Shown here: positions 6,704-12,336 of the stretch, piece after piece | Layout: the number at the start of each line of letters is the position of its first letter | Position numbering within the stretch: position 1 is the first letter of the stretch | Assembly: GCA_964345975.1 (NCBI GenBank) | Contig: CAYFSS010000034.1 | Span: 1-14,787 of the forward strand | Source of the DNA: CAYFSS01 sp964345975 | GTDB lineage: Bacteria > Bacillota > Clostridia > Saccharofermentanales > Fastidiosipilaceae | DNA: 14,787 bases | Direction: 5' to 3' | The notes under the pieces: model-generated | Told to the model about the DNA's origin: nothing | The model's input: only the letters and a program-made list of their open reading frames with translations | Databases searched by the model: none | Program-made: the position numbers and the translations under genes

Positions 6704-8059
6704 TTATTGACTTGCTGCAGCTTCGCGCTGAAGCGCAGCTTCTCTTGCTTCACGATAGAGGGGAGCATAGATCTTTGCATCTCGCACCACGCAACCGGTC
6801 TTGCCACCGTCACGCATGATTTGGGTGCACTTGGAGCAAGCGATGCATTGATCCCTTGGATCTTCCCCTTCACCCGCCAAGAGATCTCGCGGAGCATCGG
6901 GGTAGGCAATGGCTAAACGACCAAGCCCGATCATCTGTGCTGAACCCCGCTGAACGACGGCAGCTCCCACATAGGAGAAGTACTGGCGGAGCCAGGAATA
7001 ACCATTTCCAATGACAGGGATATCCCCGGCAGCTTCTTGGATTCTAGCTGTGAAATTTAGCAAGCGCTCGATGCTCTCGAGTTGGTGCTCATCCGGAATG
7101 GGGATCCCCGTACTTGATTGGTCGAAGGGGCGGGTCACTTGGGGGTAGATATAGTATGGATTACCGGCAGAGTTGGACAATAGATTTACACCGTTCTCGA
7201 TCAATAGTTTCACGAGGCGCATCGGCTCTTCAGGATCAAAGACATTGAAGTCTTCCTTGTCGCAGCCGAAACCATAAGGATAGGGGTGGGCATCGTAGAC
7301 ATTGAAGCGTGAGGCGACGATATAGTCTTCGCCAACTTCTTCTTTCACAGCTCGGACGATGTCAAGCATCAAGCGAGTTCTATTTTCGAACGATCCGCCG
7401 TATTTGCCCTCGCGGGTGTGGGCAGCCAAGAGCTCACTCAAGAGATAACGGTGGCAGGCCTTGATGTCGACGCCCTCAAACCCGATCTCTTTAGCTAAAC
7501 GGGCTGAGTGAACGTAGTGCTCGACTAAACTCGCAAGGTACTCGTCGGTGAGGATAGGATCGTCTTCGGTGACCTTAACTCTCGGGTCGAGGATAGGATC
7601 ATGCTGGACGATGAGGGGTTTCGCAGAATAGCGTCCCGAGTGCGTGAGCTGGAGGATGTTGATCGGACGATACCCGTTCTTCTCTTCTGCCAAGGCATTC
7701 ACTTCGTCGAAGAGAGCTTTGAATTCGGCCTTGTTCTCATCGGTTAACATCATCTGGCGAAGATTGGCTCGCCCTTCGGGCACAACGGCACATGCTTCCC
7801 ACCAAACAAGACCTGCGCCACCTTCAGCAAAGCGACGATAACGGCGCTTGACCAGCTCGGATGGGGAACCGTCCGCTTCCGAATCGCAACCTTCCATCGG
7901 CAAGATGGCGTAGCGATTAGGTGCGACAAAGGGTCCGACGTGTACGGATTCCGCCATGATCGAACGATCTTCAGATTGTGGGACATCGACTCCAAGCGTT
8001 TCGATCTTGGCTTGGAGTTCTTCTAGGCTCTTGAATTGAAAGACTTCGTGACGACTCAT
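6704..8059 (-). CDS. NADH:flavin oxidoreductase of the old yellow enzyme family with Fe-S cysteine motif
   Basis: This 451-residue FMN-dependent ene-reductase type enzyme has a TIM-barrel OYE domain over roughly residues 35-385. Visible marks are QLTHSGRY (137-144), the active-site strand GFEGVDIKACHRYLL (193-207), GGSFENR (221-227) and RGSAQMIGLGR (371-381). After the barrel come C405, C408, C411 and C423 (CIACSKC, then GC), which match the 4Fe-4S ligand pattern of 2,4-dienoyl-CoA reductase-like enzymes, except that those usually have three rather than two residues between the second and third cysteine. The FAD/NAD(P)H domain that follows in the long members (about 650-670 residues) is missing; the chain ends about 28 residues later. 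Electrons must therefore come from elsewhere. Family members reduce C=C bonds conjugated to a carbonyl. It is the second gene of the operon, 50 bases after the YhhN-type gene; GAGAGGAAG precedes the ATG. Confidence 0.9.
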   Translation of the reverse strand: MSRHEVFQFKSLEELQAKIETLGVDVPQSEDRSIMAESVHVGPFVAPNRYAILPMEGCDSEADGSPSELVKRRYRRFAEGGAGLVWWEACAVVPEGRANLRQMMLTDENKAEFKALFDEVNALAEEKNGYRPINILQLTHSGRYSAKPLIVQHDPILDPRVKVTEDDPILTDEYLASLVEHYVHSARLAKEIGFEGVDIKACHRYLLSELLAAHTREGKYGGSFENRTRLMLDIVRAVKEEVGEDYIVASRFNVYDAHPYPYGFGCDKEDFNVFDPEEPMRLVKLLIENGVNLLSNSAGNPYYIYPQVTRPFDQSSTGIPIPDEHQLESIERLLNFTARIQEAAGDIPVIGNGYSWLRQYFSYVGAAVVQRGSAQMIGLGRLAIAYPDAPRDLLAGEGEDPRDQCIACSKCTQIMRDGGKTGCVVRDAKIYAPLYREAREAALQREAAASQ

Positions 8060-8109
8060 TATTCTTCCTCTCTTACAGATGTGGGTGCTTAGCTATGTAT
8101 GTATTGTGT

Positions 8110-8799
8110 TTAAAGAATGTATGCGACTCCCAAGGTGATCAGGAGTTGAGCAGCAGTGTACGTCGCCATCACGAGCGCATTGTTGTAGTTGGGTTCGCGA
8201 TAAGCGGCAGGAGCCATTGCAGGTTCGAACTTGTGCCAGATGTTGATGATGTCCTTGCTCAAGACGAGGTCGGAGACGAGGAAGAGGGCAGAACCCAGGG
8301 CGATTGCGTAGTGCGAGGGATTCATCGCTTGCGTTATGAGCAGGAATGCCAAAGCCGCCATAGCTACGATAACAAGGCCGTATAGTGCGATGAGCGGGAA
8401 GTATTTACCGGCCTTACGACGGATGCTCCAAAGGAAGAAGCCGGCAACGAGCACCAAGGCAGCGACCGTGAGGATAATGTAGGTGATTGACGGAGTTGAA
8501 GGCATGAGCCTGATGAATAAAACGATGAGGATCACGTGTTCGAGGAGGAAGAACGGTACGCCGATTTCGGCTCTTTCCACCGTTAGATCGCCGATCCATC
8601 CGGCAGCCAGCGCGACGGGGAAGAGCCAGTGGAAGTCGACACCCTCACGTCTAAACAAAAAATACGCAATGATCAGTAGTGGCATGAGAAGCGGTTTGGT
8701 GCGTTTCATGACTGCAAGTCGCTCATTGGCATTGGCCCAAACATTGACCATGGCGACAAGGACGTAAAGAATGATGACGATAATTCCTAGAGTAAACAT
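8110..8799 (-). CDS. YhhN/TMEM86-family membrane protein (lysoplasmalogenase-like)
   Basis: This 229-residue integral membrane protein has about seven to eight hydrophobic segments. Family marks of YhhN/TMEM86 are TKPLLMPLLI (34-43), GWIGDLTVE with D71, GSALFLVSDLVLS with D177, and a late ATYTAAQLLITLG segment. Characterised TMEM86 members hydrolyse the vinyl-ether bond of lysoplasmalogens. The bacterial YhhN role is less certain, although anaerobic Clostridia do make plasmalogens. AAGGAG lies 6 bases before the ATG. It is the first gene of the reductase operon, with 50 bases to the next gene. A link between a membrane-lipid enzyme and the three soluble reductases is not obvious; it may be a bystander that carries the operon promoter. 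Confidence 0.8.
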   Translation of the reverse strand: MFTLGIIVIILYVLVAMVNVWANANERLAVMKRTKPLLMPLLIIAYFLFRREGVDFHWLFPVALAAGWIGDLTVERAEIGVPFFLLEHVILIVLFIRLMPSTPSITYIILTVAALVLVAGFFLWSIRRKAGKYFPLIALYGLVIVAMAALAFLLITQAMNPSHYAIALGSALFLVSDLVLSKDIINIWHKFEPAMAPAAYREPNYNNALVMATYTAAQLLITLGVAYIL

Positions 8800-8825
8800 C
8801 GATGGCTCCTTAACAATTTTCTTTT

Positions 8826-8854
8826 AGATTAGCATAGCGAACGTTCGCATTTTG
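8826..8854 (-). promoter_or_regulatory. Candidate promoter of the reductase operon
   Basis: On the minus strand TAATCT (8826-8831), preceded by TGC, forms an extended -10 about 27 bases upstream of the YhhN-type start codon. The -35 position at the normal 17-base spacing (8849-8854) reads CAAAAT, a very poor match. If this is the promoter it likely depends on the extended -10 or on an activator. Confidence 0.35.
8837..8848. promoter_or_regulatory. Perfect 12-base palindrome GCGAACGTTCGC, possible operator
   Basis: The palindrome lies entirely within the 17-base spacer of the candidate reductase-operon promoter, next to its -35 position. A dimeric regulator bound here would directly affect polymerase. 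No regulator gene is in the window, so the cognate protein is unknown. Confidence 0.4.
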
Positions 8855-9090
8855 TCCCTTCGTGCTCATATTTATGAGGTTTTCATTAACCTCTAAACAC
8901 AAGATTCGACCACATTTTCTGTGGCTTCGGACTATCGCTATTGTACCTGTGACGAGGTGAAAGCGTAGATCGTTCCTGCTGCAATAGACGGGTTTCCGGT
9001 GGAAGGGTTTTGTCGTCAAAGAATGAGGGGGCTTTTGTGCGAATAAATAATGGCCTTTGTGATTAAAGAGTGCATATTATTCTTGCAGCG

Positions 9091-9099
9091 TGCTATATT
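9091..9099 (+). promoter_or_regulatory. Candidate extended -10 promoter of the aminotransferase
   Basis: TGCTATATT is an extended -10 element (TG, one base, TATATT) about 50 bases before the aminotransferase start. The hexamer 17 bases upstream (TGCATA) is a weak -35. The call is based on the -10 match and position. Confidence 0.4.
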
Positions 9100-9147
9100 C
9101 ATCTCTATTGCTTGAGGCTTAGCACTAATTGGAGGAGGTGAGGTTCG

Positions 9148-10305
9148 ATGGAACGCTTCATCGCAAAGAGGCATCGTTCGTCACGCATGGGCCTATCGCT
9201 TGATACCGCAGCGCTTGCACGGTTCAACGATGTCATCGATTTAAGCATTGGTGATACCGACTATGTCACGGATCCAAGGATTATCGAGCGGGCTTTTCTT
9301 GATGCAAAAGCCGGCCATACTCACTATGGCGATCCAAAGGGTGACCCCGAGCTCATCGCGAAACTTACGCAAGCGTGGCAAGAGGATTGGGGCCAGGTTC
9401 TCCCTGAATCCGAAGTGATGGTGACCGCCTCGAGTTGTTTGGGGATGGCCTTGGTGATGCTCTCCATCATCGATCCGGGTGATGAAGTGATCGTGTTCTC
9501 ACCGTACTTCACCCCGTACAGAGATCAAATCGAGCTTGCCGGTGGGGTCTGTGTCGATGTGGAGACACGTGCTGAGGATAACTATCGGATTAAGGAAGAG
9601 GCGCTTGACGCTGCGATCAATTCCCACACAAAAGCCATCATCTTCAATAACCCGAACAATCCCACAGGTATGGGCTATGAGGCGCAGGATTTAGATGCGC
9701 TGTTACGTCTTGCCATCAAGCATGATCTGTTGGTTATCGCCGATGAGATCTATACAACCTATATCTATGAGGGAAGGTTTAGACCGCTTCGCACCTATCC
9801 CGGGATGAAAGAACGAACGGTGACGCTCAACAGTTTCTCCAAGAATTTCCTGATGACCGGGTGGCGCATCGGCGCCTTGATGGCCGAGCCTGCCTTGCTG
9901 AAGGTTGTGGAAAGGGTGAATGGCTCCCTGATCTATACGGCGCCCGCCGTTTCGCAACGAGCCGCTATCGAGGCTCTCACGATTCGTGATTCTATTCGTG
10001 AGGTCTATATATCTGAATATAAGAAGCGGGTTCTCTATGCCGCAGACAGAGTCGAAGCGATTTCATACTTCGATCTGGTTAGACCAAAGGGGACGTTTTA
10101 CCTGTTCCCCGACATTCAAAAGACCGGGATGACCGGACCGGAGTTCTGTGAATATGCATTGGAACATGCCGGTGTTCTACTGACGCCCGGTGACGTTTTC
10201 GGGATCGGTGGTGTAGGCCACGTGCGAATGGCTTGTACCGTTGGAGTTGAGCGCTTGGCGGAGGCTTTCAATCGGCTGGAGTTATTGGAAGATCGATTCT
10301 CATGA
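9148..10305 (+). CDS. PLP-dependent class I/II aminotransferase
   Basis: This 385-residue cytoplasmic fold-type I aminotransferase (AspC/AAT-like) transfers the amino group of an amino acid to a 2-oxo acid. The motifs are complete: HTHYGDPKGDPELI (57-70, substrate-channel region), NNPNNPTG (167-174), ADEIY with D199 contacting the PLP nitrogen, and SFSKN with catalytic lysine K232 followed by GWRIG. A late VRMACT segment provides the carboxylate-binding arginine. The start is set by a strong GGAGGAGGTGAGG site. It is divergent from the reductase operon and lies 131 bases upstream of an amino-acid-binding lipoprotein gene that has its own promoter. A role in metabolism of the imported amino acid is possible; substrate specificity cannot be read from the sequence. 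Confidence 0.93.
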   Translation: MERFIAKRHRSSRMGLSLDTAALARFNDVIDLSIGDTDYVTDPRIIERAFLDAKAGHTHYGDPKGDPELIAKLTQAWQEDWGQVLPESEVMVTASSCLGMALVMLSIIDPGDEVIVFSPYFTPYRDQIELAGGVCVDVETRAEDNYRIKEEALDAAINSHTKAIIFNNPNNPTGMGYEAQDLDALLRLAIKHDLLVIADEIYTTYIYEGRFRPLRTYPGMKERTVTLNSFSKNFLMTGWRIGALMAEPALLKVVERVNGSLIYTAPAVSQRAAIEALTIRDSIREVYISEYKKRVLYAADRVEAISYFDLVRPKGTFYLFPDIQKTGMTGPEFCEYALEHAGVLLTPGDVFGIGGVGHVRMACTVGVERLAEAFNRLELLEDRFS

Positions 10306-10340
10306 CGTTTGATGATCCTCATTTATCTAAGAGGTTGGGC

Positions 10341-10368
10341 TTGATTAGTTTTCACCGGCATGTATAAT
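10341..10368 (+). promoter_or_regulatory. Sigma-A type promoter of the amino-acid-binding protein gene
   Basis: TTGATT (10341-10346) and a perfect TATAAT (10363-10368) are separated by 16 bases, with a TG directly before the -10. Transcription would start near 10375, about 60 bases before the start codon. This is the best promoter in the window and fits high expression of a lipoprotein. Confidence 0.75.
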
Positions 10369-10436
10369 TATCCGATGTTAACGATGGATATGCATTTGAG
10401 GGATACCACAGTGTTTGATGGATGAGGAGAGATTTC

Positions 10437-11447
10437 ATGACGAAGAAACTCAAGACATGTGCGCTTATTTTGAGCCTGCTACTGGTCAGTGCGTTCCTTG
10501 TGTCCTGTGCTGAGACTGCTAAAGCTCCGACAGAGACAACGACGGTCGAGGAAACGACGACGGAAGCTGAAGAAACGACGGCTGAGGAAACGACGACGGA
10601 AGCTGAAGAAACGACGGCTGAAGAGACCACGACCGAAGCAGAAGATGAGACGGCAGACACCGACTCCGAAGATGCCGATGAATCTGAAGAAGATGCAGTA
10701 GCTCCCGCGCTCGACAAGAAAGTTCTCGAAGAGATCAAGTCCAAGGGTAAGCTTGTTGTCGGTACAGAAGCTCAGTATCCGCCCTACGAATTCAAAGATC
10801 TCGACGCCAACTTCGTCGGTGCCGATATATGGCTCGCGGAACAAATTGCTGCGGAACTCGATGTAGAGCTTGAGATTATAGATATGTCCTTCGCCGGGAT
10901 CATTCCGGCTATCCAATCCGGTCAAGTTGATCTCGGGATCGCTGCCTTTACCAGAACAGACGAACGTGCCAAAGAAATCGACTTCTCCGATCTCTATGAA
11001 ACTTCCAAGCAGTACCTGATCGTTGCTACGGACGATGCTGAAGTCTATAAGGACAAAGAATCTCTTGAGGGTAAGAAAATCGGCGCTCAGAAGGGCACCA
11101 TCCAGTCTGCGCTCATTCTTTCCGCCCTACCGGACTCTGAGCTCTTCGAACTGGAGAAATATCCGGCTCTCGCCATGGAAGTTCAAAACGGTAATATCGC
11201 CGGGCTCGTCGTCGATGCTGCCGTCGGTGATTCTCTGGTCGAGACCAGCAAGGGAACGCTCTCCATCGCCGACTTCGAGTTCACCGATGAAGAAGCTAGT
11301 ATCGGTAAGGCCATTGCCATCGCCAAAGGACAGCAAGATCTAGTGGACGTCGTCAACAAGGTCGTTGCTGAAGTCACCGAAAACGGTGGTTTCGAGAAGG
11401 CTTTTGAAGAAGCTGTAGAACTACAGAAGGAATTGGGTCTTGAATAG
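10437..11447 (+). CDS. Amino-acid ABC transporter substrate-binding lipoprotein
   Basis: This 336-residue periplasmic-binding-protein-like (SBP_bac_3) lipoprotein captures a polar or charged amino acid outside the membrane. The ATG at 10437, 7 bases after AGGAG, is preferred over an in-frame ATG five codons upstream. The lipobox LVSC ends at C24, the lipid-anchored residue. Residues 38-73 are a 12-residue repeat (EETTTEAEETTA twice, then a diverged copy), followed by an acidic stretch to about 88. The binding domain starts near 93 (LEEIKSKGKLVVGTEAQYPPYEF). FVGADIWLAEQIA and TRTDERAKEIDFSDLY match the ligand-contact segments; R177 is the likely carboxylate-binding arginine. It has its own promoter and is followed by a terminator and the permease gene. 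The exact substrate is unknown. Confidence 0.93.
   Translation: MTKKLKTCALILSLLLVSAFLVSCAETAKAPTETTTVEETTTEAEETTAEETTTEAEETTAEETTTEAEDETADTDSEDADESEEDAVAPALDKKVLEEIKSKGKLVVGTEAQYPPYEFKDLDANFVGADIWLAEQIAAELDVELEIIDMSFAGIIPAIQSGQVDLGIAAFTRTDERAKEIDFSDLYETSKQYLIVATDDAEVYKDKESLEGKKIGAQKGTIQSALILSALPDSELFELEKYPALAMEVQNGNIAGLVVDAAVGDSLVETSKGTLSIADFEFTDEEASIGKAIAIAKGQQDLVDVVNKVVAEVTENGGFEKAFEEAVELQKELGLE
10548..10655 (+). repeat. 36-bp tandem repeat coding the lipoprotein linker
   Basis: Two identical 36-base units (10548-10583 and 10584-10619) each encode EETTTEAEETTA. A third, diverged copy at 10620-10655 encodes EETTTEAEDETA. Exact nucleotide identity of the first two units suggests recent duplication. 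The product is an acidic spacer between lipid anchor and binding domain. Confidence 0.95.
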
Positions 11448-11472
11448 ACCATAGGAATCATCTTTAACAAGA

Positions 11473-11505
11473 CCTGCCGTTGATGAATCTTCGGCAGGCT
11501 TTTGT
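11473..11505 (+). terminator. Intercistronic rho-independent terminator between binding protein and permease
   Basis: CCTGCCG (11473-11479) and CGGCAGG (11492-11498) form a GC-rich 7-bp stem with a 12-base loop, followed by CTTTTGT. It lies between the two transporter genes and probably lets only part of transcription proceed into the permease. That is a common way to keep binding protein in excess. Confidence 0.75.
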
Positions 11506-11529
11506 ATGTCCTTGGCCAAGGAGGTTCAG

Positions 11530-12225
11530 GTGCCATTCATCAACACCATGATCCAACTGTTTGATCGCTATCACAAATTTTTCTTAGGGGGTCTAGGTGG
11601 TACCCTCATCACCGCTTTATTCTCGGTCGTCATCGGGACAATCCTGGGAACCTTGATTTCTCTTGTGCGACTCAGTCGGATCAAGGTCGTACGTGGTCTT
11701 GCCACCGCTTATGTCGAATTCGTCCGGGGGACCCCTCTGATGGTGCAGCTGATGTTTATTTTCTATGGTCTTCCGAAAATTGGCATCACGTTTCCGGAGA
11801 TTTCTTGGATCCCCAATTTCTCTCGGTATGCTGCGGGAATCCTCGCGATGAGCTTAAATAGCGCAGCGTATGTGGCTGAGATTATCCGAGCCGGGATTCA
11901 AGCCATCGATAAGGGTCAGTCCGAAGCGGCTCGAAGCATTGGGCTTTCGTATGGTCAAACCATGCGCAAGGTCATCTTGCCCCAAGCGGTGTGGAACATT
12001 CTGCCTGCGCTGGGCAATGAATTCATTACGATCATTAAGGAGTCCTCAATTGTTTCCGTGATCGGAATTGCCGATTTGATGTTCAGGACGAATGACGTGA
12101 TTTCATTGACCTATAACAACTTGGAGAGTTTGGCGGTCGCCGCAATCCTCTATTTCATCGTGACCTTCACACTAAGTCGCTTGTTGAGGGTGGCTGAGAA
12201 GAAGATGATGCCTGCGAAGAACTGA
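11530..12225 (+). CDS. Amino-acid ABC transporter permease
   Basis: This 231-residue inner-membrane subunit belongs to the His/Glu/Gln family of amino-acid importers. Marks are the early GGTLITALFSVVIG membrane segment, VRGTPLMVQL (65-74), and the EAA loop SEAARSIGLSYGQTMRKVIL (131-150) that docks on the ATPase. About five membrane spans are seen. The first in-frame ATG (11506) sits directly behind the terminator T-run without a ribosome site. AAGGAGG at 11518-11524 is 5 bases before an in-frame GTG at 11530, so that GTG is chosen. It partners with the lipoprotein upstream. No ATP-binding subunit follows: a terminator and a convergent gene come next, so the ATPase must be encoded elsewhere. 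Confidence 0.9.
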   Translation: MPFINTMIQLFDRYHKFFLGGLGGTLITALFSVVIGTILGTLISLVRLSRIKVVRGLATAYVEFVRGTPLMVQLMFIFYGLPKIGITFPEISWIPNFSRYAAGILAMSLNSAAYVAEIIRAGIQAIDKGQSEAARSIGLSYGQTMRKVILPQAVWNILPALGNEFITIIKESSIVSVIGIADLMFRTNDVISLTYNNLESLAVAAILYFIVTFTLSRLLRVAEKKMMPAKN

Positions 12226-12243
12226 CTTGTTTTTCCAAAATAA

Positions 12244-12318
12244 ATAGGCTGCACCTGTGGGGTAAGCTCCTGATCCTTGTTGGGATTCGGGGAGCGACAA
12301 CCTTTGGGCGCAGCCTAT
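12244..12318. terminator. Long hairpin terminator shared by the convergent permease and fructokinase genes
   Basis: ATAGGCTGC (12244-12252) pairs perfectly with GCAGCCTAT (12310-12318). Inside, GGT/ACC (with G-T extension), GCTCC (12266-12270)/GGAGC (12291-12295) and ATCC/GGAT continue the pairing to a small loop, giving a rod of about 75 bases. Reading minus it is followed by TTATTTTGG, a usable T-run for ending the fructokinase transcript; reading plus only ATCTTTATG follows, which is weaker. It could also be a processed small RNA. Confidence 0.65.
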
Positions 12319-12336
12319 CTTTATGCTCAGAGTTCT

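Larger units (their letters stand above)
8800..9147. other. Divergent intergenic control region, rich in inverted repeats
   Basis: These 348 bases separate the minus-strand reductase operon from the plus-strand aminotransferase. No coding frame with a ribosome site is convincing. The region holds a candidate promoter for each side and a perfect 12-base palindrome (8837-8848). Further inverted repeats are GAGGTT/AACCTC (8876-8893), CCACA/TGTGG (8910-8924) and CTATTG/CAATAG (8938-8987, enclosing two smaller pairings). The GGAGGAGGTGAGG ribosome site of the aminotransferase lies just upstream of 9148. No known riboswitch core was recognised. Confidence 0.6.

Noticed and set aside
6688..6909. N-terminal extension of the SDR frame to 330 residues
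   Set aside because: It overlaps the end of the OYE gene, lacks a ribosome site, and the extra residues do not resemble an SDR. The internal ATG at 6687 has AGGAG and sits at the right place for the Rossmann fold.
8837..8848. GCGAACGTTCGC as a LexA (SOS) box
   Set aside because: The Gram-positive LexA site has GAAC and GTTC separated by four bases; here they abut, and no SOS gene is adjacent.
10306..10340. CCTC...GAGG pairing after the aminotransferase as a terminator
   Set aside because: It is a four-base stem with a ten-base loop and no T-run behind it; not a supportable terminator.
10352..10925. Minus-strand Ser/Val- and Arg/Phe-rich frames opposite the lipoprotein linker
   Set aside because: They are shadows of the 36-bp repeat. 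The plus strand has promoter, ribosome site, lipobox and a recognised binding domain.
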